A stretch of 39,058 nt of DNA from an uncultured Clostridia bacterium. Lineage in GTDB: Bacteria > Bacillota > Clostridia > TANB77 > CAG-508. Shown in pieces: positions 1 through 7,445 of the stretch. The notes beneath the pieces were generated by a model. The model had not been told where the DNA came from, did no database searches, and was given only the letters and a program-made list of their open reading frames with translations. The position numbers were made by a program, and so were the translations under genes. Position 1 is the first letter of the stretch; every line of letters begins with the position of its first letter. The DNA is taken from the NCBI GenBank assembly GCA_948735595.1, contig CAPXSA010000010.1, forward strand, positions 1 to 39,058. The letters run 5' to 3'.

Positions 1-2
1 AA

Positions 3-905
3 GAAACAAAACGATATTTTGAAACTGCATATCAATTTGTAACTGAATATAAGAATTTAGGTGAACAATATATAATGTCTGCAAAAGTGCATATGGACGA
101 GGAAACTCCACATATGCACTTGATTTTTTTGCCTGTTGTTCATACAAAAGATAAAAAAGGAAATGATATTGAAAAATTAGCTTGTAGTGAATTTTGGAAA
201 GCAAAAGATAGTTATAGACAATTACAAGATGACTTTTACAAATATATGACTTCACACAATTTTGAATTAGAAAGAGGTGCTCCAAAAGAAGAAACAGGAA
301 GAACACACATTGATTTAAAAGAATATAAAGAAATAACTAACTTTGACAAAACAAAAGAGAAATTGCAAAATATGAAATTAGAATTGCCAAATGTTCCAGA
401 AATTGCTGACATTAATATAAATAGATTATCGAAGAAAAGAGATGAAAAGATATTAGAAGAAATTATAAAGCCTAAAGATGACTTGATAAATGAATTATAC
501 CAAGGTAAATTGGTGATGCACCAAGAATTGCTAAGGCAAGCTAAAATGGTAGAAAAAGCTGAAAAGTACCAAAAAGAGAGAAATAAAATAATGGCTGATA
601 ATGAAGATTTGCATAGAGAAGTAGAGAATATAAAAGCCGAATATAAAGAAAAAGAATTTGATATGGAATGGAAGTATAAAAGCAAAATCAAAAGTTTAGA
701 AGAAGAAAATAGCCATTTGTATAAAGTAGTAGACAAATTTAGAGAAACAATTGAAAAATTTATAAAATGGATATGCGAAAGATTCGATATGGGGGCAGAA
801 GATAATTTGATTAGAGATTTTCAAAAGGAAACAAATATTTATTTAGATGCTGAAAAGCAGATAGAACATGAAAAAAGAAAAGAAGAATTAGAAATGGAAA
901 GATAA
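3..905 (+). CDS. MobV/Pre family relaxase (plasmid recombination enzyme), 5'-truncated by the window edge
   Basis: Relaxases of this family nick the transfer origin of mobilizable plasmids and elements and start conjugative mobilization with help from another element's secretion system. The frame is open from base 3, so the ATG at 75 is an internal Met: the upstream codons read RYFETAYQFVTEYKNLGEQY, typical of the family. The diagnostic metal-binding motif HMDEETPHMHL (HxDExxPHxH) follows at once. The C-terminal two thirds is a Lys/Glu-rich coiled coil, as usual for MobV proteins. About 300 residues are present; full-length members are longer. It probably initiates transfer of this element, with the cognate oriT expected just upstream, outside the window. 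Confidence 0.9.
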   Translation, partial: ETKRYFETAYQFVTEYKNLGEQYIMSAKVHMDEETPHMHLIFLPVVHTKDKKGNDIEKLACSEFWKAKDSYRQLQDDFYKYMTSHNFELERGAPKEETGRTHIDLKEYKEITNFDKTKEKLQNMKLELPNVPEIADININRLSKKRDEKILEEIIKPKDDLINELYQGKLVMHQELLRQAKMVEKAEKYQKERNKIMADNEDLHREVENIKAEYKEKEFDMEWKYKSKIKSLEEENSHLYKVVDKFRETIEKFIKWICERFDMGAEDNLIRDFQKETNIYLDAEKQIEHEKRKEELEMER

Positions 906-931
906 GGAATAAGCCAACTTGCTTAATCCTT
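904..931 (+). terminator. Hairpin overlapping the relaxase stop codon
   Basis: AAGGAATAAGC (904-914) pairs with GCTTAATCCTT (921-931) with one mismatch around a 6-base loop. It is followed by the mixed T-rich run TTGTTATTTC rather than a clean U tract. Probable 3' end of the relaxase transcript. Confidence 0.5.
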
Positions 932-982
932 GTTATTTCATATGTCTTAGTACAAATTCACAAGCAGAATTTTAGGAAAAAT

Positions 983-1021
983 AATAATATTACAGAAATA
1001 TTACGATAATATTATTTTTTT
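983..1021 (+). terminator. AT-only hairpin followed by a T run
   Basis: AATAATATTA (983-992) and TAATATTATT (1007-1016) form a perfect 10-bp stem with a 14-base loop, followed directly by more Ts. The stem has no G or C, so it would be weak. It could act as a second terminator after the relaxase gene. Confidence 0.4.
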
Positions 1022-1052
1022 GTAACAAAGACAGCTTTGGCTATTAGGCTTG

Positions 1053-1081
1053 TTGTAAAAAATAAAATATTATGATATAAA
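1053..1081 (+). promoter_or_regulatory. Candidate sigma-A promoter for the 647-residue cargo gene
   Basis: TTGTAA (1053-1058), a 17-base spacer and TATAAA (1076-1081), 35 bases before the ATG at 1117. The match is fair, in very AT-rich DNA. Confidence 0.4.
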
Positions 1082-1116
1082 TTATATAAGTGTAATAAAG
1101 AAAGGAACTGATATAG

Positions 1117-3060
1117 ATGGGATGGTATGGAAGTTGGAACATAAAATATAATGGAGCTAACAACGAAAGATTTGTTAAATTGGCAAAGTTATTAATTCCA
1201 AATTACATAGAGAGATTTGAAGAAAATAAAGAAAAAAATAGATTAGAATGTACGAGAGATTTGAGCTGGTATTATGCAGATACTGATATTGCCAAAATAA
1301 TGGAATATCTTGATGAAAGTGACTCTTTAGATGTAACAATATATGGAGAAACTAGACCTTATTTTATTGATGAAGATGGTGAAGAACAAGAATTAGAGTG
1401 TGAAGAAGAAGTTTTTAGAAAAGAGAATGGGAAGGTTATACTAGATAATAAACAGCCTGATGAAGATAGATATAGTTGGGATGGCTTGGGGATTTATGAC
1501 TATTTAGCAGATTTAGAAGATATCGAAACATACATTCCTTTTATAACACGAGAGATTGGACCAGATGATGAAATTATGCCTATTGCACAAGCTATTTTAT
1601 ATGATGTTTTTTCTGAATTAGAAAATGCAAGTTCTAAACCACTAGCTAGTAAAGCAAGAGAGATGAAAGCTAAATTTGTTGATGTAGAGACTACAAAATC
1701 GTTTTTTCAAGAAATGTATGAGCAACAGAAAGATGTAATAGAACAACAAAAAGCACAAGAAGAACAAAAGGAAATGGAAGGAGTACCTTCATTTTTAGCT
1801 AATATGAGCAAAAATGATATAAGAAATTTAGGTGGAATACAACAATTAACAAAGTTAGTTGCAACACTAGGAGAAAATAAAGCTAGAGAAGCCTTACAAA
1901 TTTTAGGATATGATGTAGGACCAGCTAAGTTAAGTGATAAAAAAGTAGAGCCTGCGACAGTAATAGAACAAGTTAATGATGAAACCCATCCTTTAAGTGA
2001 AACGGTAAAAATGGAGCAAGAAAATGCTAGCAAATTATATCAAGAAACAATACAGAAAAGTAAAGATGGCGTTTTGACAGTAGATGACTTGAAAAGAGAG
2101 TATGATTATGTATTTGATAGAGATAGTGGTATTGTTACTGCTAGAAAAGTACAAAAGAGACAAGTTCCTTATACATTGCATTTGCCAGATGGAACAACTA
2201 TACAAAAAACAAAAGAAGAAACTGGTAGAGTAGCGGATCATATATTCTTTATAGACAAAAATGGAATTGTAACTCTTATTCCAGAGTTAAGCTATCAAGC
2301 AGAAGGAGATGTTTTTACAGGGCCTTATCACTCTTCGGATTCTAGCAGTTATGTTTCAAGTCGAAAAGGAAGTCGCACATTTGATGTTAGCGAATGGGGA
2401 TTTGAAGGAGTGAATGATGAAGGACAGGTAGGAAGATTTGATAAACATTATAGATATGTTGCATTGCTTGATAGCCAGAAACTTGTTAAAGTATTTGAAT
2501 CTGAACATTATATTGATAAGCCATGGGGAGATTTATATCATAGAAATAAAGACGAAAATGGAAAACAATGTATAAGATTGGTGGATTTAGCAGGGAATGT
2601 TCACTCAATAAAAGAAGGTGGAAAGGTTGGCGAAAAGGGATTAAAGGAAAAGACATTTGGACCTAGAGGGGATTATCAATTAAAAGTTGTTTATAAAGAT
2701 AATGAACCAGTATATGCCTTGTTTATGGGAGGATATGGCAATGAGCCATATGAATTTTGTACTGCTGAAGAATTAAGACAATGTTACGAAAGAGAAACAG
2801 GGTCACTAGTAGGGTATGGAATATCTTATGGAGATGATGATTGTTTTTCACATATGGAAGATATCATTGAACATTTTAATGAAACATTTATGCAGGGCAA
2901 TTTTGTACCACAAATGGATAAGACAAAAGGGAAAAAGCCAACTAAAACAGTTACTGAATTGGCTGAGGAATTAAAAACTCTCGAACAGCAAGAACAAAAA
3001 GCAAAAGAACTGTTAGACCAATACCAACAAGTACCACAGCAAGAGGAGAAAGAGGTCTAA
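1117..3060 (+). CDS. Large cargo protein of unknown function (647 aa)
   Basis: I do not recognise this protein as a named family. It starts at an ATG with AAAGGA at 1101-1106. The N-terminal part (about 1-180) is acidic and rich in Trp and Tyr. Around 200-225 is a Gln/Glu-rich segment likely to be a coiled coil. Residues from about 330 look like a soluble beta-rich domain, and the last 35 residues are again a Glu/Gln/Lys coiled coil. There is no signal peptide or membrane segment. It is followed after 16 bases by a small charged protein with its own strong RBS, so the two form a unit. Because the pair lies between relaxase and recombinase, an accessory (cargo) role is inferred, possibly in host interaction or defence. 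No catalytic motif supports a specific activity. Confidence 0.75.
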   Translation: MGWYGSWNIKYNGANNERFVKLAKLLIPNYIERFEENKEKNRLECTRDLSWYYADTDIAKIMEYLDESDSLDVTIYGETRPYFIDEDGEEQELECEEEVFRKENGKVILDNKQPDEDRYSWDGLGIYDYLADLEDIETYIPFITREIGPDDEIMPIAQAILYDVFSELENASSKPLASKAREMKAKFVDVETTKSFFQEMYEQQKDVIEQQKAQEEQKEMEGVPSFLANMSKNDIRNLGGIQQLTKLVATLGENKAREALQILGYDVGPAKLSDKKVEPATVIEQVNDETHPLSETVKMEQENASKLYQETIQKSKDGVLTVDDLKREYDYVFDRDSGIVTARKVQKRQVPYTLHLPDGTTIQKTKEETGRVADHIFFIDKNGIVTLIPELSYQAEGDVFTGPYHSSDSSSYVSSRKGSRTFDVSEWGFEGVNDEGQVGRFDKHYRYVALLDSQKLVKVFESEHYIDKPWGDLYHRNKDENGKQCIRLVDLAGNVHSIKEGGKVGEKGLKEKTFGPRGDYQLKVVYKDNEPVYALFMGGYGNEPYEFCTAEELRQCYERETGSLVGYGISYGDDDCFSHMEDIIEHFNETFMQGNFVPQMDKTKGKKPTKTVTELAEELKTLEQQEQKAKELLDQYQQVPQQEEKEV

Positions 3061-3076
3061 ATTTAGGAGGAGAATT

Positions 3077-3463
3077 ATGAGAGATAAGAATGTCCAAGAA
3101 AAAAGTTTAGTTCCAGTTAATAATAGCATATTTTCGAAAATTAAAAATTTTTTTATGAAACTTTTTAAGAGAGAAGAATTTCAACAATATGTTGAGAAAA
3201 ACAATAATGAAGTTGAAGAAAATATTTCAAATCCTATATTAAGCAACTTTAAAGATGAAATAAAAATAGAAGAAAAAAAGCCTAATATAAAATTGTTAAA
3301 AATGAAGAATGACTTAATGTTTGAGAAGATAATAGAAGAAGATTTATGCGAACAAGAATTAACTGAGTTAAGAGAACTTTTAACAAAAGAAATAGAACAA
3401 AGAAATGTTTCTATAAACAATTACAAAAATAAAATTCTAAATATAAGAAAAAAATTAGCATAA
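3077..3463 (+). CDS. Small charged protein of unknown function (128 aa)
   Basis: The gene starts at an ATG preceded by GGAGGAGA (3066-3073), a strong RBS, 16 bases after the 647-residue gene, so the two are probably co-transcribed. The protein is Lys/Glu-rich with an amphipathic stretch FSKIKNFFMKLFKREEF near residues 18-34 that could bind a membrane surface or a partner, and a predicted coiled coil over the last 60 residues. No known domain is seen. The stop codon lies inside a strong terminator stem. A partner role for the preceding protein is plausible from the operon alone. Confidence 0.65.
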   Translation: MRDKNVQEKSLVPVNNSIFSKIKNFFMKLFKREEFQQYVEKNNNEVEENISNPILSNFKDEIKIEEKKPNIKLLKMKNDLMFEKIIEEDLCEQELTELRELLTKEIEQRNVSINNYKNKILNIRKKLA

Positions 3464-3487
3464 GGTAATTGCCTTATGCTAATTTTT
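3450..3487 (+). terminator. Strong rho-independent terminator
   Basis: A perfect 16-bp stem, AAAAATTAGCATAAGG (3450-3465) with CCTTATGCTAATTTTT (3472-3487), with a 6-base loop. The A-rich foot and T-rich tail mean it may work in both directions. It closes the 1117-3463 unit. Confidence 0.85.
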
Positions 3488-3557
3488 AAAAGTAACAAGT
3501 GCATTCTTAATGCTAACAACATATGTAAATTATATAAGATATTGAATATAATTTTTA

Positions 3558-4652
3558 TTATTTACTTTTTAAAATCCACCCATAAACCTCATCTTCAGTA
3601 AGTTCTCCATGTTTTAATTTAATGATTTTTTCTTTAGCTTGTTTTTTCCAAGCTTCAAAATCTTTTTTTAGTTTTTTATCATTCTTGTTTTTATTAACCA
3701 TACCAAATTTTTGCTGATATGTTTTTCTATATTCTGCATAAGCTGATTTTTCTTGTAATCTCTTGTTATAGGCAAGGATAGCTCCTTGTTCACGACAAGT
3801 CTTTCCATTTTCTTTTAGATAATCGCAGTAAATCTCATCAAGTCTTGAATTAGGTATAAAATACATACCACAATTTTGGCATTTCTTAATAGGGTAGTTA
3901 GGTGTTTTAGATAATTCCTCTAATATAGCATAGCAAATACTGGATATATCATTGCTTTTATGAGTATTTACCATAGAAATAAGCATTGTTTTATCTTTTA
4001 AGCTAGTAAGTAAGTCATTTTCGGAAATAGCCTTAAGTTCTTCATACTTATTAGAATAATTATCTGGTATAACATAATTATTTTTTATGTACGAATATAA
4101 TTTTCCTTTTCTTTTTATAAGATATACTGCATATCTTTGAGAATATGTAAATTGCTTTAAATATTCGCTTTCATTAATATTGTATATGTAATTAACAGCA
4201 TCTATTATATTTTCTTGAACATATATAAGTTGCTCTTTCAAGTTATAATATATTTTTTTAGTTTCTTTTAGATAGGTTTCGTCATCTCCATATCTTCCTT
4301 TTAGTTCAAAATGATAATCTTCATCTAAATCTTTTAATATTTCAAAACCATAAGCATAGAAGAAATCTTTATATGCAGTTTCGTAAGTAGATAAGTCAGC
4401 ATTTAAAAATCTAAGTAATAATAGTCCTAGTTTATCTGCAAATGGAAAATATAATGTTGCTGGGTGTTTTAGACCGTTATCAGTGCATTCGGTTTCTTTC
4501 CAATATACATATCGTAATCTTTTATCATAATCAGTTTTAAAATCAGCTTTATAAAAGTATAAAGGTGTAGAATAGTATTCTTCTTTTTTCTCTTTATTAA
4601 ACCAAATATAAAAATCATCAAAGTGTCTTATGTCTGGTAAATTTATATTCAT
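3558..4652 (-). CDS. DUF6076-like protein with C-terminal zinc-binding motif (364 aa)
   Basis: Function unknown; the family is often found on mobile elements of Clostridia. The C-terminal part carries CQNCGMYFIP followed about 15 residues later by YCDYLKENGKTCRE, a C-x2-C ... C-x8-C arrangement likely to bind zinc. It is followed by a basic, helical tail that suggests nucleic-acid binding. The open frame reaches back to 4694, but the start is placed at the ATG at 4652: it is preceded by GGAGGAAAG at optimal distance and begins MNINLPDIRHF, while the upstream Met has no RBS. It is transcribed opposite to its neighbours, divergently from the HTH gene at 4837. Assignment rests on the overall pattern, not on a search. 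Confidence 0.65.
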   Translation of the reverse strand: MNINLPDIRHFDDFYIWFNKEKKEEYYSTPLYFYKADFKTDYDKRLRYVYWKETECTDNGLKHPATLYFPFADKLGLLLLRFLNADLSTYETAYKDFFYAYGFEILKDLDEDYHFELKGRYGDDETYLKETKKIYYNLKEQLIYVQENIIDAVNYIYNINESEYLKQFTYSQRYAVYLIKRKGKLYSYIKNNYVIPDNYSNKYEELKAISENDLLTSLKDKTMLISMVNTHKSNDISSICYAILEELSKTPNYPIKKCQNCGMYFIPNSRLDEIYCDYLKENGKTCREQGAILAYNKRLQEKSAYAEYRKTYQQKFGMVNKNKNDKKLKKDFEAWKKQAKEKIIKLKHGELTEDEVYGWILKSK

Positions 4653-4718
4653 ATCAATACTTTCCTCCAGTTCTATAAAATTCAAGCAAAACAATTTATA
4701 AAAATATAAAAATTGTAC

Positions 4719-4747
4719 TTGACATCTTATTTACATTATACTATAAT
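4719..4747 (+). promoter_or_regulatory. Consensus sigma-A promoter
   Basis: Perfect TTGACA (4719-4724) and TATAAT (4742-4747) with a 17-base spacer, about 90 bases before the HTH gene at 4837. Confidence 0.85.
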
Positions 4748-4789
4748 AAGTATAACAATACAATACTTTTTGAAATAATTATTGTTCGA

Positions 4790-4817
4790 AATTGTAGACG
4801 GAAAATTCACTACAATT
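4790..4817 (+). promoter_or_regulatory. Inverted repeat in the leader of the HTH gene, possible operator
   Basis: AATTGTAG (4790-4797) and CTACAATT (4810-4817) flank a 12-base spacer, between the promoter and the GTG start at 4837. Position and symmetry fit an operator for autoregulation or a leader hairpin. This is inferred from symmetry alone. Confidence 0.35.
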
Positions 4818-4836
4818 AAAATTAAGAAGAAATGGG

Positions 4837-5289
4837 GTGAGAAAAATAGAGAAAACAACTGAAATAACAAGACTTTTTTATGAAGAACATTTAAGACCAA
4901 CAGACATTGCAAGAAAACTCGGTGTAGGTAAATCATATATAACAAAAATTATTCAAAAAGATAAGAGATATATAGAAGAAAAAGAATACCGAGTAAAACT
5001 TAGTAAAGAAAAGCATAAGGCTTGTAAAAGAAATTATATCAATAAAAAACGACAAGCAGACAAACAAGAATATCAAGCAATGCTAATACAGATAAATAGA
5101 GATAATGAATATTTATCTACTAAAAAGGAAATATCAGATTTAGAATTTGCAAAATGGAATCGTGGAATGTATAAATATGATAAAAATAGTAGCGATTTAG
5201 TTTTAAGAGATGAATATAATGTAGGATATAATGTTTGTAAAAGAGTAAGAAATGTGGTAAATCCAAGTTGTATAAGAGCAACAGTTTAA
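4837..5289 (+). CDS. Small helix-turn-helix DNA-binding protein (150 aa)
   Basis: Residues 8-40 form an HTH of the sigma-70 region 4/terminase-small-subunit kind: EITRLFYEEHLRPTDIARKL then GVGKSYITKIIQKD. The rest is strongly basic and helical. The start is a GTG at 4837; no ATG is in place. It has a perfect promoter with an inverted repeat in its leader, and is followed by a short terminator. As the only evident small regulator on this part of the element, it probably controls element genes, but its targets cannot be told from sequence. Confidence 0.7.
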   Translation: MRKIEKTTEITRLFYEEHLRPTDIARKLGVGKSYITKIIQKDKRYIEEKEYRVKLSKEKHKACKRNYINKKRQADKQEYQAMLIQINRDNEYLSTKKEISDLEFAKWNRGMYKYDKNSSDLVLRDEYNVGYNVCKRVRNVVNPSCIRATV

Positions 5290-5310
5290 TTGAAAAACAA
5301 GAAAAGAATT

Positions 5311-5339
5311 TAGCCAAAGGATATTAAGGCTATTTTTTT
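5311..5339 (+). terminator. Short terminator after the HTH gene
   Basis: TAGCC (5311-5315) and GGCTA (5328-5332) form a 5-bp stem followed by seven Ts. Short, but with a good U tract. Confidence 0.55.
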
Positions 5340-5569
5340 ATGTTTAAAATAAGAGTTTTATAAGTATCTTGATGACTTGTAAAACTCTTTATTCTAACGC
5401 ATATAACCATTAGTGCGAAATCAAAGATTTCGACAATGGTTTATTTTAGAAAGGGGAAATCAAGGAATGATTTTAGAAAGAAAATTCAAAAAGTATTTAG
5501 ATTATTAAATAACAATAGGTAGATAAAATATAACTGAATATTTATCACTTATTGAAGATAAGGTAGGTG
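5340..5569. other. Non-coding stretch with two hairpins upstream of the recombinase unit
   Basis: The first hairpin pairs AAGAGTTTTA (5351-5360) with TAAAACTCTT (5380-5389). The second is a nested structure at 5405-5441: the core CGAAATC/GATTTCG (5416-5422, 5426-5432, loop AAA) is flanked by AACCATT and AATGGTT. A short purine-rich GAAAGGGGAAATCAAGGA box follows at about 5450-5467, but I see no convincing gene before 5570. The hairpins could be leader structures or recombinase-related sites. Confidence 0.4.
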
Positions 5570-5689
5570 ATGAGCAATATGAAAAATGAATACAAAATAA
5601 AAGAGGTATTTGATGAGAAATCAAAGTCAATAGAAGAAAAGTTACAAGAAATATTTATTTCATTTTTAATTGAGAAAATCAACAAATAG
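5570..5689 (+). CDS. Tiny protein upstream of the serine recombinase (39 aa)
   Basis: The frame at 5570 encodes a 39-residue peptide beginning MSNMKNEYKIKEVFDEKSKS, with AAGGTAGG immediately upstream as RBS. It is helical and charged, ending FLIEKINK. Short proteins of this kind ahead of large serine recombinases in clostridial elements may be directionality or regulatory factors, but that role is inferred. Its last codons lie in the left arm of a perfect 12-bp hairpin that also holds the recombinase -35 element. Confidence 0.55.
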   Translation: MSNMKNEYKIKEVFDEKSKSIEEKLQEIFISFLIEKINK

Positions 5690-5702
5690 AGTTGATTTTC
5701 TC
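5672..5702 (+). promoter_or_regulatory. Perfect 12-bp hairpin between the tiny ORF and the recombinase
   Basis: GAGAAAATCAAC (5672-5683) pairs with GTTGATTTTCTC (5691-5702) around AAATAGA. It spans the stop codon of the 39-residue ORF and overlaps the -35 element of the next promoter. It may act as a terminator, an operator, or both. Confidence 0.6.
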
Positions 5703-5720
5703 TAATATAGATTGTATAAT
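5692..5720 (+). promoter_or_regulatory. Promoter of the serine recombinase
   Basis: TTGATT (5692-5697), a 17-base spacer and a perfect TATAAT (5715-5720). The -35 lies in the right arm of the 5672-5702 palindrome, so a protein bound there would block transcription. It also rules out the in-frame TTG at 5712 as a start. Confidence 0.7.
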
Positions 5721-5774
5721 TCAGTTATAAATTGGATAGGAGGAAACCTATTGTTATTGGAAAGAGAGGTTTTT

Positions 5775-7406
5775 ATGATAACAATAGCAAATCCTGAAAA
5801 ATATATAGCAGGATTATATGAAAGATTATCCAATGAAAATATTGAAGTTGGTAATGGCGAAGTAATAGTAACAAACGAAGATGAACAAGAAAGTGGAAGT
5901 ATCAGCACACAAAAACTGTTTTTAAGAAACTTTTGTAAAGACAATAATATACAAGTATATGATGACTACACAGATGATGGAGTTTCTGGAGCGACATTCG
6001 ACAGACCAGACTTTAATAGAATGATAAAGGACATTGAAAATAAGAAAATTAATTTAGTGATAGTAAAAGACTTATCTAGGTTTGGAAGATTATCAAGTAA
6101 AATATCGTACTATTTAGAAGAATTTTTTATTGAAAAAGGTGTAAGATTTATAGCAGTAACAGATGACATAGACACAGGGCATATTGAAACATCAGAAGAA
6201 ATGGTACAATTTAAGGCGTTTTTCAATGAATGGTTTTTGCGAGATACATCAAGAAAAGTAAGAAATGGAAAGAAAACAAGAGCAAAAGAAGGAAAAGTAA
6301 TGACAACATATCCTACTTATGGCTATAAAAAAGATCCACTAGACTATAATCATTATGTAATAGACCAAGATATTGCTCCGATAGTAAGAAGAATATTTAT
6401 GTTAGCACGAAATGGAATGACGCCAACAGAAATAGGCAAAATACTAACAGATGAAAGAACTTTAGTACCATCAGAAATTGTAGGTAATACACATACAAGA
6501 AAAGATGAAATAAAACGAGGTTGGAACAGAAACACAGTAAAACGAATATTGCAAAATGTAACTTACTTGGGCTGGGTATCAAATGGAAACACGAAAAAGA
6601 TAAACTATAAAAGTAAGAAAACAATGATAATGCCAAAAGAAGATAGAATAATCGTAAAAGATATGCACACACCAATAATTGATGAAGAAACTTTTAATAT
6701 TGTTCAGGAACAAATAGAAAGCAGAACATCAACTAGAGTAAAAAGTTATGATTGGTTACTAAAAGGATTAGTTTGTTGCAAAGAATGTGGAAAGAAATTA
6801 AGTCTAGTACCACAAGAGCACCCAAACAAAACAACATTTTATTTAAGATGCAATACTTATGCTACTAATACACACTTGGGATTATGCACACCGCATAGCA
6901 ATAATCTAGAAAAAGTAACAGACTTTGTAATCGAACAAATCAAGAAAAGATGTGGAGAGTTCTTAAATGAAGAAAAATATACTAAAATAGCAAATACATC
7001 AAAAGAAAAGATAATGAAAGATAAGTTTAATATCAAAAATGAAATTCTTATTTTAGAAAAGAAAGTTAAAGATATAAACAAGCGAATAGACAAGTTATAC
7101 GAAGATAAATACAATGGGTTATTTGAAGATGAAGATTTTACAAGACTTTACTCAAAACAGATAGAAAGCAGAAAACAAGCAGAAGAAAGAATAAAGCAGT
7201 TACAAGAATTAGAAGAAAAAGAAGATAGCTCGATAGATATAAATAAACTTGTTAGCAATTTTGTTAATATGAAAGAAATAACAAGAACAATGCTTGTATC
7301 TTTAGTAGATAAGATAGAAATATCAGAAAGTAAAGAAATAACTATATATTATAAATTCAATATTTTAAATATGGAAAATGAAGATAAATTAAAAAATGTT
7401 GGCTAA
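5775..7406 (+). CDS. Large serine recombinase, TnpX/integrase type (543 aa)
   Basis: It catalyses excision and integration of the element by site-specific recombination through a covalent Ser intermediate. The resolvase domain (about 10-170) begins with YIAGLYERLSNEN; Ser19 is the predicted nucleophile, and KDLSRFGR is the conserved Arg-containing motif. The Recombinase domain follows (about 190-310), then a zinc ribbon with CCKECGKK ... RCN ... C (about 330-380), a Lys/Glu coiled coil and a C-terminal tail. The chosen ATG (5775) has AGAGAGG 5 bases upstream. An in-frame TTG at 5751 with a perfect AGGAGG (5738-5743) is a serious alternative and would add eight residues. It is the last gene of the element, 30 bases from the junction with the chromosome, as usual for serine integrases next to their attachment site. 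Confidence 0.93.
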   Translation: MITIANPEKYIAGLYERLSNENIEVGNGEVIVTNEDEQESGSISTQKLFLRNFCKDNNIQVYDDYTDDGVSGATFDRPDFNRMIKDIENKKINLVIVKDLSRFGRLSSKISYYLEEFFIEKGVRFIAVTDDIDTGHIETSEEMVQFKAFFNEWFLRDTSRKVRNGKKTRAKEGKVMTTYPTYGYKKDPLDYNHYVIDQDIAPIVRRIFMLARNGMTPTEIGKILTDERTLVPSEIVGNTHTRKDEIKRGWNRNTVKRILQNVTYLGWVSNGNTKKINYKSKKTMIMPKEDRIIVKDMHTPIIDEETFNIVQEQIESRTSTRVKSYDWLLKGLVCCKECGKKLSLVPQEHPNKTTFYLRCNTYATNTHLGLCTPHSNNLEKVTDFVIEQIKKRCGEFLNEEKYTKIANTSKEKIMKDKFNIKNEILILEKKVKDINKRIDKLYEDKYNGLFEDEDFTRLYSKQIESRKQAEERIKQLQELEEKEDSSIDINKLVSNFVNMKEITRTMLVSLVDKIEISESKEITIYYKFNILNMENEDKLKNVG

Positions 7407-7445
7407 ATAAAAAAATAGTCATAACGGAATATTAGGACAATAGTG
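7407..7445. other. Element-chromosome junction (attachment site, right end)
   Basis: The recombinase stop is at 7404-7406. From 7437 the sequence ACAATAGTGGTATTACTC encodes TIVVLL in the frame of the downstream gene, matching the hydrophobic core of clostridial pilin-like N-termini. Upstream of 7434 this frame has no pilin sequence and hits TAA at 7422. The crossover therefore lies at about 7430-7440. The exact core dinucleotide needs the left end or an unoccupied site. Confidence 0.7.

Larger units (their letters stand above)
1..7436. mobile_element. Integrative mobilizable element, right-hand part
   Basis: The segment carries a MobV/Pre-type relaxase, cargo genes, a small HTH protein and a large serine recombinase whose stop codon lies 30 bases before a chromosomal gene fragment. 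The right boundary is placed at about 7430-7437. From 7437 the frame reads TIVVLLILAGITI, the membrane part of a clostridial pilin-like N-terminus, while just upstream there is an in-frame TAA (7422-7424) and no start or leader. The left end and the 5' part of the interrupted gene are outside the window. No type IV secretion genes are seen, so mobilizable rather than self-conjugative is inferred from this part only. Confidence 0.8.

Noticed and set aside
75..77. ATG at 75 as start of the relaxase
   Set aside because: The frame is open to the window edge and the upstream codons encode conserved MobV sequence, so the gene starts outside the window.
236..736. Long minus-strand open frame across the relaxase gene
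   Set aside because: A shadow of the coiled-coil coding region; Phe/Ser/Leu-rich translation typical of antisense to Lys/Glu-rich codons.
7443..7445. GTG at 7443 as a genuine start of the pilin-like protein
   Set aside because: It has no ribosome binding site and would begin within the membrane helix, leaving no prepilin leader.
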